In this document: in pieces, positions 1-33,166 of the stretch | Position numbering within the stretch: position 1 is the first letter of the stretch | How the letters are laid out: every line of letters begins with the position of its first letter | NCBI GenBank assembly: GCA_029582155.1 | Contig: CM055909.1 | Coordinates: forward strand, 19,422,798-19,486,797 | Reading direction: 5' to 3' | DNA length: 64,000 nucleotides | DNA from: Panopea generosa | Taxonomy: Eukaryota > Mollusca > Bivalvia > Adapedonta > Hiatellidae | Notes under the pieces: model-generated | Database searches by the model: none | Seen by the model: the letters and a program-made list of their open reading frames with translations, nothing else | Told to the model about the DNA's origin: nothing | Position numbers and translations under genes: made by a program

Positions 1-157
1 GTATTTCTTAATATGTATTTACTATAAAACATACTTTTTTGAAAATTCCAACAAAAATACCAATATCGCTTTTTTAAAACTTTTATATTTCATACAAATT
101 ATAAATTAATTACATTATATAACAAGAAACATGCAAGTATTGCTATTATGTTTTTAC

Positions 158-193
158 CCCTCCCCCCCCCCCCACCCCCACCCCCACACACAC
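158..193. repeat. Poly-C and CA-rich simple repeat
   Basis: A run of about 14 cytosines leads into cacccc units and then cacacaca. It is low-complexity sequence. Confidence 0.9.
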
Positions 194-699
194 TCAAGTT
201 GTATTTATTTACTTTATATATCTTTTCTATATGTTCTATATCTCAGATAAGTAAACTCTATTTATAAGCACTTGTTTTCATGATGATTGTATCATTCTCT
301 AATGCTGTAACATAAGTTACCTCAGATGGTAAAGTTTTTTAACTATTCACATAAATACAAGTAAAAAGGGACCTGGAAAGGATAGACTTATATTCGAAGT
401 GTACACTTAACAAATTTCTAATTGTTCGTCTGCCTAGATTTCTTAGAATATCTGTCATGGAAATTGTAACCAAAAATATATAACTTGTATTGTTTTGAAT
501 ACTGCTTTTAAGGTGTAATCCCACCATTGATTTTTGTTCTTTGTTCTTTAGTAAATGATAAGTTTTAAGGCTTGTCATTCATAGAGATACCCAAATGAAA
601 GAAGTGAAACTTACATTTTACTGTTTGTTAACTTCTGCACTACCAAAATATGATGAGAAAAGTAGGGGTCATGTGTCATATTAGAGATTTTTTTTCCTG

Positions 700-1010
700 C
701 TCAGTGTGTACACTGTTGACAAAGTGAAAGTAGACTTCCGAAATTATTATATTCATACCCAAATTTCCAAGCATCAATTCTTTTTTTTCTAAATTCACAA
801 TTCAAACATGACAATGCTTTCAAAATTTTCAAAATACATCAATAATGCCATTCACAAAAAATGAGCATTAAAATAAGGAAAATGCATTTTTATAGAAGAA
901 GCAACAAGGATTATTTATAACCGCCATTATGAGACTACCCCATGGAAGTCCTTTCTTTTTCCGATGGTAGTACTAATGAGGAAGGCATCCTGTAGATTTT
1001 TTGAAAATTA
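700..1010. repeat. Dispersed repeat, copy 1
   Basis: Segments such as tgttgacaaagtgaaagt, gacaatgctttcaaaa and aaatacatcaataatgccatt recur with mismatches at 62495-62690, and more weakly near 41685-41730. The family is unknown. Confidence 0.5.
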
Positions 1011-1574
1011 TACATACAACCATGAAGTTGTATAGGTTTGAAGTTTGTAGCTCCAAACCAAAAATCACAATATATTGAAATTACCATTCAAAAAACATCA
1101 TTTTAAAGATGAATTTTAGAAAATTATGACAAAACATACCTAATCAATTGACAATAAAATAACCAATGAGTCGCAGGGACACACACTTAAATTGTTTCAT
1201 GTGTTTTCTAATTGTGTTAAAAGAGATTGGAATAGTTTGATAGCATGATTTCATATTTATCATATCAATGTTAATGTAAAAAAGTGTGACCTTTCGAACA
1301 GAGAGTGATGCTCTTTACGGTGATGTAACGTTGCATTTATTACGTTATAGTTTTGAAATATTCATAAATTAATTGCAATTAATATTAGTACACGATCTAC
1401 TTTTAGTTGTTACATTTGCTATTTTTATTTTTGAGAAATGCTAACTAGATGAGGGTGATCGATAAGAAATTTGGCTCAGAGCATATGTTTTGAGGGAAAG
1501 AGATAAAGGCTTTGTATTTGTATGTTTGCGTTAGTAAGGAAAAGTACCCGCTTCAAGTAACATTTTTGCAAAAA

Positions 1575-1878
1575 CTTCCTTAATATTTCATGAAAATTCA
1601 CGAAACAAAGGTGAACGCCGTTTTTGTATAGAGACGAAGCACCGGTTATATAAAGTGACCATGCAAAACTTTTATTTTTTTTGCAAAAGTGCAACGGCGT
1701 TTTGTTCCAGCTGAGACAATAATGGTATGGAGCGGTACACTTGACAAAAAAACGTCGTTGGAATTTTTTGAAAATAGTAAGTTTATTCATGCCCACTTCA
1801 TATCACCGATGGTTCACCTAAATATTCAGAGACGGCGTTCGGATTTGTTTCGTGAAATTTCATGAAATATTAAGAAAG
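1575..1878. mobile_element. MITE-like inverted-repeat element
   Basis: About 46 bp at 1575-1620 (cttccttaatatttcatgaa ... gaacgccg) are repeated in inverted orientation at 1833-1878 (cggcgttc ... ttcatgaaatattaagaaag). The interior has no coding potential. It looks like a small non-autonomous DNA element; no target-site duplication was established. Confidence 0.5.
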
Positions 1879-1924
1879 TTATCTGTCAAATATGTTTGAA
1901 ATGTAAGTTCTCTAGTTAAAAACA

Positions 1925-2232
1925 CTAACTGGAAAATGTAACAAGGTGTCAGAAGACAACAAAGCTCTTCTCTGGGTGTTTAAATCCAAAAAGGGCCATA
2001 ACTGTGCCAAAATGCAATCCAGAGTTATGGTTATTGTCTGTGTGTGTTCAATTGATGATGGTGAACAGACATGCGAAGTTTCATTCACATCCAATGAGTG
2101 GTTGCATAAATATCTCAACCATAAACGCAAAAGTTTAACCTTGGTGTCTACAGACGACGACGCCGACGGCGACGACGCCGGGGTCATGGCAATAGCTCTC
2201 CTTTGACTTCGTCCCGGTGAGCTAAAAATGGA
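1925..2232 (+). repeat. Dispersed repeat, single-unit copy
   Basis: It contains gggccataactgtgccaaaa, tgatggtgaacagacatgcg, cagacgacgacgccgacgg and catggcaatagctctcc. The same parts, with the middle unit tandemly repeated, occur at 50722-51418. Overlapping reading frames here are not genes. Confidence 0.75.
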
Positions 2233-4199
2233 TTTTTTATATATATATTACGTACAGTTACAGTTAATAAAATAAAACTCTCCGTACAGCTAGCATACAC
2301 GATTGCAAACTTATTGGTTCAATCTGTTACATAGAATGGGTTTACATATATTGGGCCGATGTAACCAGTGCTACGTTTGTATTGAAATGGATTTGTCAAT
2401 TGTTATAGGTAAAAACGCAGAACTAGCATTGCTAAATAGATATTTATTAAAATGCATATATATCACAACTTCAAGCAACGGATAACATGTACACAACATA
2501 TCACAGATAATACAGAGTTCTGCCATGCTTCGATCAGTCATATAGACAGAAGAACTGTTCATTATAAAACTACAATGTTACTTTGACAGACTATTTTACC
2601 AAATGTGATCATTTTACGTTCTGTAGTTTTCTTTTATCAATACATAACTGAGATGTGTTTCAACCCCACGAATTCTCTTTGCATGGAGTGTTTTTTCTTT
2701 GCGTTTCTTCATATGTTACGATATCAAAAACTTTCTTCTCGATGTTTGTCCAGAATATATATTCCGTCTGCCAATACCTTTTAAATTACAGCGGTGTTTT
2801 TTTGAAGTAAGGCTTGCTCGGAGAAACGTAGGTCGGAGATTGAAGATTTAAATAACTGTCATTCACCTGCCTTTTCCTAAAATGTAGAAAAAGTAAAAGG
2901 AAATACCGCATTAAGAGACAACATCAAGCTATTTCTCTGTCTTGTTCGCGTCGGTTAAAATAGCATCAAAAATAGAATGGCTATCATTTACATATGTCAC
3001 AGTTATATATATTTACAAAAATACAATGACTGTTGAAAGGATTGAAATATTAAATGTATCGTTAATAAAAATGTTTTATTGTAGTAATATTGCAATAACG
3101 AATAAGCTTAGACACAACCTTCGATAAAGGGGTTCGAAAAGTAATGACAATAACACTTTGTTATGTATTTGCATTTTGTTTGTTCTGTATGGATAAATGT
3201 TCAATATACATCGGAAGACTTTACAATAGTTCATGAAAAAATATTCATATAAATATGTTTCATTACTATTTTAATTGTTTTGTAATACAGCGTTATACAA
3301 TGATAGGCCAAACAGCGTTCTAGAAATATGGCGCTGTATAAAGAGTAGTATACAATGTAGGTCTAATGGCAAAACCTATCCATTCTAACTGTTACATGCA
3401 ACAGGTAGGCTTCATTGCGGTTCTTTTCAGGAGCTCTTGAAAGATGCCAGTCTTATTGATAAGTATACCCACCAAATGAATTATCTATAGAAATAAATTT
3501 TAGTTGATCAACATGTCTTGCGCAACCGTTCATGGGATTATAGATAATATAGGTCACAGTCCCAAAGTTTCAAGGAACTACTTCAAAAATATCCTAAAGT
3601 TAAAAAGTTTGTTTTAAAATCTGCGTCTGCGTCATGCTTCAAGTTGTAGTGTCTCACTACATAGTTGCGCCCCTTATTTGTCACGGTAGTAAGATTCTTG
3701 CACATAAAAAAGTCCTGTGAAATTTGGTTTGAAATATTTTCAAAATGATTCACAGCGGCAGTGAGTTCTTGCTGTAGATGAGTAAAGCAAAAGCTGGCAT
3801 AGCATACTATTGCAATAAGACATTACTAGTGTTAAAAAGTGACTTTTATAGGAGTTTAACAGATGCATGACTGTATTCATGAGTATTTGAGGACTTCGTT
3901 TTAAAACAATCCTAGTGTGTCACTGCACTGTCTTTATAAAAACCGATCTGGTCAATCCGCCAGTTATTGTGCACTTTTATGTTCGGATACATTTCTGATA
4001 TGACAAAAAATACTTTAAAAAAGTTTCTATGTGGTTTTTTCTTTACCGTGGACATCCAAGATCTTATTCTAATTAGAACAAGGAGCAAAATTCAATGGTG
4101 TAGTGAGACCTGTTCCCAAGGTAAAAAAATATCCGAGAAAAAAAAGCGATACAAATGTGGGATGTTTGTGTTTTGATTCCTACAGGTTATATCGTGTAT

Positions 4200-25856
<21,657 letters not shown>

Positions 25857-27659
25857 CTAAAAATAAAACATATAAAACATAAATATTAATGTAAATAGAG
25901 GTTAATGATTTAGCCTATGACAAATTACATCTAAGTGTAACATTTGAAGTTACGATGGAAAACAGGAAATTCATTTTGTTTTTTTCTTGCATCATTTTAT
26001 GAACTTTCGCAAGGATGGTTAATAGAATTGTTTTTTTTTATAATTTTCAAAAACACTTCGCAAATGAAACGTTCATATGTGTCACGATTTATTAGTACGA
26101 ACCTCTTCTGATTAAGATTGATGAGAAGGGCTCAAGATTCGCAATTATTAATATAAAAAAATCATATTATAATTATGACAGTTACGAAATAAGCTGATGA
26201 TCTTGATTAAAGACGATTGCTATAGTTGTTGTCAAATTTTTCGTATGGATAAATTTTATAAAACTTTCCAGTATTCAAGTTAATGTATTTTCATGCAATA
26301 TCATAAAAAAAACTCATGTTACCGTACAGTTTTTTGGTATTACCTCTTCTTAAACCTACCCGTCCTCGACATTAAGCAAACAATTGTAGATATAACAAAC
26401 AAGCAATGCAAAAACAATATTTAAAATTGTTTACATCTAGTATTTAATTAAATCTAATACACATATGCATGTATATAACAATGATTGTCATGGAAATAGT
26501 AATTATAAGCTTGAATTTAACTGTTTAGGCTTTTTAAAAGCAAAATCATCTCGGCAGAGTGTCAATTTTTTTTCAATTTTGCCAAACAAATTATAGCGTT
26601 TTTTAATATTTTGATAAAGTGTATATATAAAATCTCCTTAAAACCTCACACGATACTCTATGGCCCTATTCTAATGACAATCAATATAAAAAATACATGT
26701 TACTGCGTAATTGAGAAAAAATAGCTCCAAGAGTATGCCGTCATTAAATAAACTGCAGTTGTAAAATTACCGCTTTTATACTAAATGACCATACTTGTTT
26801 GAATATTAAGATTTCTATCATATTCTATATTTAGGTTAAATTGCTATATACAATAAATTTATACCAGTGTTCATATTTCATATATTGAACATAATATAAG
26901 AAACAAAATTCAGGCGTATCCAAAATGAGCGTGTCGTCCGAAATAGGGTCAGTTGTATTGTAATAGAATGTAGTGACATTGACTGATCTCGACAATGTGC
27001 GCAGAATTGGAGATCATGAAAAACTACAGCAATCGCCCTTAAACGCTAAAGCACATATCATGGTACCTATTTACAAACATAGATATTGGACATCAATAGT
27101 AAAATAAATTAGTGTGTTTAATGGATAAAAAAAGAGTAGTATTTCAATATGTGTTTAAATGGTACTGTATAACGTCTTCAGTAATTAATGTTAAAAAAAA
27201 AACAGTAGCATACTTAACAGTAAGAAACATAACAAAAACAATTTGTGAAATAACAATAGATTATAAAATGATAAATAAATAATTATCAATATGAATAGAA
27301 AATGAAACAATAAAAATAGGTCGCATATTCAACTTTTAATGTTAAAAGATATCTCTATGAACTACATTGTAAGATTTAACACACGTTGCAATTTTTACCG
27401 TTTTATTTCCCGTGTTAACATCTGAAACACTTCCACCGCTTATGAAGTATAACCCCACTTTACGAAATATCAGTAGTACAGCTGATAAAAACTTATTGGT
27501 AACCAGTTATGATGATTTTCTTCGTGGGCGTTATCTTAATGTATTTTCATTGGTTAAAGATAACGTGACTGGTACCCGGTCATTTTGCACCAGTTGTAGT
27601 TTGTACAAGTGTTGTACAACGCGATATAGAATCATTGTCACCCTGTGTAGCGTAGAAAT
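25857..27659. promoter_or_regulatory. Divergent 5' flanks of genes A and B
   Basis: About 1.8 kb separates the ATG of gene A (minus) from the ATG of gene B (plus). No convincing coding exon, repeat family or clear TATA/initiator pair is visible. It must hold the gene A promoter and probably that of gene B, unless B has further upstream exons. Confidence 0.4.
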
Positions 27660-28002
27660 ATGTTCCTGATATGTTTACTGTTTGAGCTCTTGGCATTTGA
27701 ATCAATAGTTTGTCCACGGGCCCCAACATGGGATTCGTGTAATTGTTACTGGGCATCATGGGAACCGTGGTCATCATGCACAAAAACCTGTGGGGGTGGA
27801 TCACAGGAACGAGACAGGTCAGTTTGGCATGACGATATACCAAGATGTGACGGTTTCACCAAATGTGCCACGCCTGATAGTGGTAATGAAAGGCGTGAGT
27901 GCAAAACGATATGTTTCAATGGTGGAACATATAAGTCGGTAATGTCCTGGTATGGATATTGTGATTGTCCCGCGGGAAAGAAGGGGGCATGCTGCAATCA
28001 AA
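27660..28002 (+). CDS. Gene B exon 1: signal peptide, TSP1 and Cys-rich segment
   Basis: The exon opens [18 protein letters not shown], a credible signal peptide. It continues [20 protein letters not shown] (TSP1) and [11 protein letters not shown]...[13 protein letters not shown], an EGF-like Cys-rich tail. The donor is CAAA|gtaagt, phase 1. An in-frame acceptor (tcaatag|TT at 27709) would also give a phase-1 exon, so a separate upstream signal-peptide exon cannot be excluded. Confidence 0.72.
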
Positions 28003-28965
28003 GTAAGTTTTTGTTGTAATTAAACTTATATCACATGTAATTATTCATCCTAAAAATGAGGGATTATTAATAAGTGTTGTTATTATTTAACTATTTCATT
28101 TATGCATTTTCTTTATTTACGATGATCTCCAACGCTCATATAACTACAAAAAAATAATAGAGTGAAGAATGTCATGAAAACAAGATTATATTCTAGACTA
28201 GTGTTGCACATAACAAATGCATAGGAAACGTACAAATAATGATTCAAGAACATTAGATGAAAACAATTGAAAACATTAAGATTATATGTTATAAATGTGG
28301 AACAATCTATCTATCTACTCTGCAGCTGTGACCTGTGGACAACCGGCAAGTATCAGCCACGGTAACTTTACTGGTTCTGACTTCACTTATAACAAGCATG
28401 TAAACTACGTATGTGACAAGAACTACACTATGACACGTGATTCGAAATCGACACGGACATGTACAGAACAAGGATTCTGGACCGATAAAAGTCCTACATG
28501 TTTGTGTAAGTAATAGTCTAAATAAACAACTATTATGTTCATAAGGTTTTACCTGGCATTCATTTATCTTTTTCAATATGTTCGGGCGTTTATTCATGAG
28601 TGCGGCATAATGCAGATTTAATACTGTATTGTTTTATCAACGGTAATATCACTTTATTAAGTTTGGAGACCAAATATTAATTTACAGGTCTACACGGAAT
28701 ATTCATGAGTGCAAGGTAAATGTTAACGCACAATAAATGATTTCGTTCCATTAAGATGAAATAATAAAATTAATGAAATTAATAACTAACTAAATTAATA
28801 ATTAACAATAAAACAATAGTATTAATAATGAAAATACTACTACTAATAATAATAAAACTGATAATGCTACTTCTAATAATAATGATGATTATGATATTCT
28901 ATATACAAATTTAATTATATATGCTTGTAAAAGAAAGGTTATGTTTACATTGTATGCGGAAACAC

Positions 28966-28999
<34 letters not shown>

Positions 29000-31366
29000 T
29001 CAGATGCGACGTCGTGTTCGAGTGGTCCCTGCCAGAATAATGCTACTTGTGCCAACACACTGGGTGATTATACGTGTTCCTGTCTACCAGGCTGGACGGG
29101 AAAAAACTGTGAAGTCGGTCAGTAAACTGCATCATTGTACCCGGTTACTAATATACTACTGTTCAGTACTCGTTCTACACAGGTAGCGTACTCGAGAGCG
29201 GTCATATAAGCTCTGAGCTTTCTTCGCAATCGAGCTAAAAAATAAATTAATATAAACTTATCAACTACATGGAGTTTATGTATATATGCATGTTTACGGA
29301 CTGGCAGCTAGACGTTGAATAAATGATAAACCAAGGCAAGCATGGAGACAATATTACACATTACGCCAAGCCACCTACAGATGCCATATATGAACATTTG
29401 CTGTATTTTGTTAGAATTCAATTTGAGCTAGTTCTGAACTAGAACCAAACAGAAAAAATATAGAATTTTGAAAAACAAATAAAGAACATGTTCAAATTAA
29501 TTTAAAAAACGATGAATTACTTTGTTCTAAATTCTGCACTAAAAACTAAAGAAATAATATACATTTGAAATTCAGCTCTTAGCGTGCACATACCTGCATA
29601 CGTTTATTACTGAATAGATAACTTTCAAAAATAAAGTAAAAATAATCATGCAAATTTATTTTTGATTTTGTATAGATATCCAACCACCAGTTGTCGACCA
29701 ATGTCCAAAGAATATATCCGTACACACAAGTAACATGACAAGCAACCAGACATGGAAGGAGCCAATATTTACTGATCCCTTTGGAAATCCTATAAATGTG
29801 ACCAAGAACTACAAGAGAAGTCGATTTACCTTTCCATGGGGAGAATTTACTGTCCAGTATAATGCCGTTAAGCCTTCAAATGGCTTACAAAAGGAGTGTG
29901 TGTTCACCGTTAGCATTAAACGTAAGCATGAGTTGTACATGACAATAAATAACTCATTTGCTTACATGTTTTAACAGTATAACATACAGTTTTATATTAA
30001 CAGTCATCATACATAGTTAGCTATATAAAGCTTTCAATTATCACATTTATATATAATACTTTTCACAATCTTTTCAAAATCACCTATCCTATAATAAATG
30101 TTATTACTTCGATCACTTTTCCATTTTGTGAATTATTTATATTGAATATATAAAATTAATAAATTGCCCAGATATTTTGTCTGGATATTTTACCCTTATA
30201 CTCGTCATCGTATCAAGTATTTTATTGTTTTTGAGACACAGGTACGAACCTTACAGTATCCCTCTCGTCATTTTGTCAAATAAACATTGTATTTTATATT
30301 TCAGCTTTTCCATGTTCACGCTTGATTGCACCAGTAAATGGTTATATTGTATGTAACGGATGGAAAACTGATTACGCCCAGACGTGCAAGCTTCTATGCA
30401 AGGAAGGGTTCGTGTATCCGCCTGGAAGTAAAGCCGAAGACTGGTTCAACTGCGGTGCCTCAGGACATTGGCTGCCACAACCGACGTTGTCGGTATGTCT
30501 TCCTGAATGTACGTATGTGATCAATGTTGTTATATTTGCATTGTCAAATCATATAAGCTAATGCTATGGTTACAGACATAAAGAATAATTGACAACATAA
30601 GGTATGATATAATCCAGAGCAGAGTTGTCATATGTGTTGATCACCGCACGTTACATAATAACCACTGCAAGTAATCTATATCAAAAGGATAAAGAAACAC
30701 TAGGTGAATATAAGAACCACATTAACAAATGAATGAAAGTTATAAACTATATATGTAAAAGTATTCAGTTAATAGATGTGACAATAATAATGATCATATT
30801 GACAAGAGCTTAAATAAAGTACCTATACATATCTTAAACTGTAAATATCGCTAACAATACGTTGATAATGTGACTCTGAATTCGCCCGGCGTTTATTTAT
30901 CCTTTAAGTATAGAAACATCAGTACGCAATATGGTAACAATCGCATATAATGTAGTAACCACCGCATGCGTTTTCAATATGACGGTCGACAGGTGATTCT
31001 TTTGGGACGGTTGTGACAAAATAGTCAAAAAGTTATATTTTTTTGTAATATAATTATCTTGAAACAAGTGGTTTTCATGAAAAATACGTATTTGATCTAA
31101 ATCTCCGTCTGCTTCCTTTTTTGTATTTTTACATATATTTGATTAGTAACGAAACACTAAATGCTAATTTTAATTTTATCAACATTTTAGACAATACCGT
31201 GCAGAATGCCACTACCAGATCCCTCATCAACTGTTCCGACGCATCAGAAAGAACGGTAGCAGCAACGGGATACATACAGGCCCTTAAGGCGTCTGCATTC
31301 AACTCATTGTGCGAAGATAATCTTAAACTGTGTCAAATTACCAATGTGGACGTAATATGCAACTAA
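27660..31366 (+). CDS. Gene B: short secreted TSP1/CCP/EGF/HYR protein, truncated relative of genes A and C (6 exons)
   Basis: Six exons total 1263 nt, or 420 codons plus stop, with all phases matching. Order: signal peptide and TSP1/Cys-rich exon (1-114), CCP (115-174), EGF (175-212), HYR (213-294), CCP (295-362), and a 58-residue piece homologous to the first half of the furin-containing module of A and C (363-420). It lacks the furin site, GCC2/GCC3 repeats, pentraxin domain and membrane anchor, so it should be soluble and secreted. It lies head-to-head with gene A. It may be a genuine short family member or a gene truncated by rearrangement; the last exon sits inside a tandem segmental duplication. 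The start assumes the ATG at 27660; an upstream exon joined at 27709 is the alternative. Confidence 0.72.
28326..28505 (+). CDS. Gene B exon 2: sushi/CCP domain
   Basis: Complete CCP module of 60 residues: [46 protein letters not shown]. Borders are ctgcag|CT and TTGT|gtaagt, phase 1-1. Two N-glycosylation sequons are visible (NFT, NYT). Confidence 0.9.
28966..28998. repeat. TA microsatellite at the gene B exon 3 acceptor
   Basis: About 16 TA units end five bases before the acceptor AG (…tatatactcag), replacing a normal pyrimidine tract. Confidence 0.92.
29004..29117 (+). CDS. Gene B exon 3: EGF-like domain
   Basis: One EGF module of 38 residues: [18 protein letters not shown], then [17 protein letters not shown]. 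It has six cysteines and the G-W-T-G-x-x-C end. The acceptor (tactcag|AT) is preceded by an uninterrupted TA repeat. The donor is GTCG|gtcagt, phase 1. Confidence 0.9.
29160..29245 (+). mobile_element. SINE family 3 tail fragment (gene B intron 3)
   Basis: cagtactcgttctacacagg, gcggtcatataagctctgag and cgcaatcgagctaaaaaata match the tails of the elements at 38629 and 59537. Confidence 0.6.
29676..29921 (+). CDS. Gene B exon 4: HYR domain
   Basis: HYR-type module of 82 residues: [44 protein letters not shown], then ECVFTVSIK. It keeps C-P-x-x-I, W-x-x-P, G-x-x-T-V-x-Y and C-x-F-x-V, but the usual D-N-S-G is replaced. Borders are tatag|AT and AAAC|gtaagc, phase 1-1. Confidence 0.88.
30305..30508 (+). 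CDS. Gene B exon 5: sushi/CCP domain
   Basis: CCP module of 68 residues: [53 protein letters not shown]. It resembles gene A CCP 4 and the gene C CCP at 47656, which likewise precede the furin module. Borders are ttcag|CT and GAAT|gtacgt, phase 1-1. Confidence 0.88.
31191..31366 (+). CDS. Gene B exon 6: half furin-module and stop codon
   Basis: The exon encodes [20 protein letters not shown], then [14 protein letters not shown] helical sequence (read as [12 protein letters not shown]), ending [13 protein letters not shown] and TAA. It aligns with the first half of the module in gene A exon 11 (C...IKNNFIKALNSS...C...C...VNITCG) and gene C exon 11. It stops where those proteins continue into their furin site. 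The acceptor is attttag|AC, phase 1, and the split codon is T+AC. The exon is duplicated, in disrupted form, at 33167-33795. Confidence 0.78.
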
Positions 31367-31815
31367 ACTAGAAATCAGTAGGATGACCTTCCCCGACCCT
31401 TATACATCTATCACGGGGTGATTAAATGGAGCAACAGTTGGCGGTTGAGGTTAAGATAAGAAACAAAACATTTAATACATCAACGTATTATCAGTTGTAT
31501 GGAGGGATGGCTCATCCCGACGCTTATTCACCTATAACGGGGTGATTAAATGGAACACCATTTGGCGGTTGAAATTAAAAAAAGGCAACATTAAAGACAT
31601 CTTGATCTGTTGAATCGGACCATGCTGCCTGTATAATATAATAGGAAACGTATTACATACACTTTTTGATTTTTTTATATTTGAATGTAATTGACTAATA
31701 TCTACTAGTCTATATGTACAAACTATGTGTGATTCTTCGTTATTTCTTAGTTCTGCACGTTGCTGATTAATGTACATTGTATTTAGTTGATTATTTCATG
31801 TAAACTGCATTGTAA

Positions 31816-31821
31816 AATAAA
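31816..31821 (+). terminator. Candidate polyadenylation signal of gene B
   Basis: An AATAAA lies about 450 nt downstream of the gene B stop. The same sequence context (taaaataaagataatt) is kept in the duplicated segment at 34089-34094, so it predates the duplication. Use is inferred. Confidence 0.45.
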
Positions 31822-31909
31822 GATAATTAAATGAATGCATTGCGTTTTCTCCCTAGTCAAAAAGTAGTTATTTTTAATCTATCACGTGTTTCATACTGTC
31901 TTCAATATG

Positions 31910-32105
31910 GCTTATCGAGTTTTCTTGGTTAGGAAGTCTCAGAATGATTCTAAGTAGAACCACCGTCGTTCCGCAAGTACTTGGCAAGTAACAGGAAAAC
32001 CTTCTCACATAAAGTTTATTGTGCGAGCTAGACTCGAACCAACGACAATAGCGGTGAGAGATAAGTGATCTTGAGACCGTGCCTTAGACCACTCGGCCAC
32101 GGATG
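31910..32105 (-). mobile_element. tRNA-derived SINE, family 1 (downstream of gene B)
   Basis: On the minus strand: ccgtggccgagtggtctaag (tRNA-Leu-like A box), ttggttcgagtctagctcgc (B box), then a body with gtggttctac...agaatcat. It lies inside segmental-duplication copy 1. Confidence 0.85.
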
Positions 32106-32619
32106 ACACTACCCCAAATACAATAAAAAGAAGTCGGTTATTAATGTATATGGTATTGATGAATTATCTTATATCATTATACCTCATGTAAAATGGTAAT
32201 ATAAAGTACCCATATACCAGCACATAACAGTTACTAACTCATCGACCGTGGTGTTGAGGGTAGTAATGTCAACATTTGAAAAAATACTGTCAAACTCAAC
32301 TTCGTCTCGGCTAACAGTCATTTGGTTGACAATATTATTGCCATCAATCAATGGAATGGTAAATTTACGTCATGAGTAATTTTACCAAGCCAGCCATTCA
32401 GCAGAATGTAAACCAGTATGTATATATTAATTTGATGTATACAAAAAATATTTTCAGTATAATAATTATATTCTCTGCAGTGCCATATTGCTTGCAAAAA
32501 TGAAAACAATACGTAACAGAAAAATGTGTTGTAAATACGTACCAGTTTTAAAATACAAAAGAACACAGGCCAGTTTGTATTTGTTAATGACGTTTAACGA
32601 CATTTTCCACACATACACA

Positions 32620-32624
32620 CACAC

Positions 32625-32673
<49 letters not shown>

Positions 32674-32700
32674 CGTACACACGCACGCACACACACACAT
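32620..32700. repeat. GCAC/CA microsatellite
   Basis: acacac followed by about 14 gcac units and acacacac. A shorter version sits at the equivalent place in copy 2 (34690-34716). Cys/Arg/Ala-rich frames across it are artefacts. Confidence 0.95.
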
Positions 32701-33166
32701 GCAAATTTATGTCTGGTTGTTTACAAATTATTATTTGTGTAGCATATTTATCTTTATTAGTAGAGGAAGACCTTAGAATGAATAAAGTGTTACTATCCAA
32801 CCTTGAAAGATATATCGTAATTATGTAAAACGTGAACCGAATCATGAATAAATTGGTTTTATGTTGAAGTAATAATATAGTAACCACCGCATATAATATA
32901 GCAACCACCGCACTTAATGCAGTAACCACCGGACTAAATGCAGTAAATACCAATTGTAATACTGAAAACACAAAATGCAATAACATTACACAGCATGTGA
33001 TATATCTGACGGTCCACTGGTGATAGTTTTGGGATATAGTAATAATAAATAATACAATTAAAGATACGCATCTGACCTGAATCCCACGTTGCTTATTTAT
33101 ATATGTATTTTGACATATATTTGATAAGTAATAAAACACTAAATACTGTTTATATCAACATTTTAG

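Larger units (their letters stand above)
1..4199. other. 3' flank of gene A, repeats only
   Basis: No exon of any gene could be supported here. It contains a C-rich/CA stretch at about 158-193, dispersed repeats at 700-1010 and 1925-2232, and an inverted-repeat element at 1575-1878. An AATAAA on the minus strand at 3075-3080 is a possible but distant gene A polyadenylation signal. Confidence 0.5.
30920..32720. repeat. Tandem segmental duplication, copy 1 (contains gene B last exon)
   Basis: It is collinear with 32870-34735. Shared landmarks include gtagtaaccaccgcat, catatatttgattagtaacg, the exon itself, ccctagtcaaaaagtagtt, a family 1 SINE, catgtaaaatggtaatataa, gcaaaaatgaaaacaatacg and a GCAC microsatellite at the end. 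Confidence 0.85.

Noticed and set aside
1946..2206. 86-codon frame MSEDNKALLWVFK...
   Set aside because: It lies wholly within a dispersed repeat that recurs at 50722-51418 without keeping the frame.
32466..33139. Cys/Arg/Ala-repeat frames on the minus strand
   Set aside because: They arise from the GCAC microsatellite and run into unrelated sequence.
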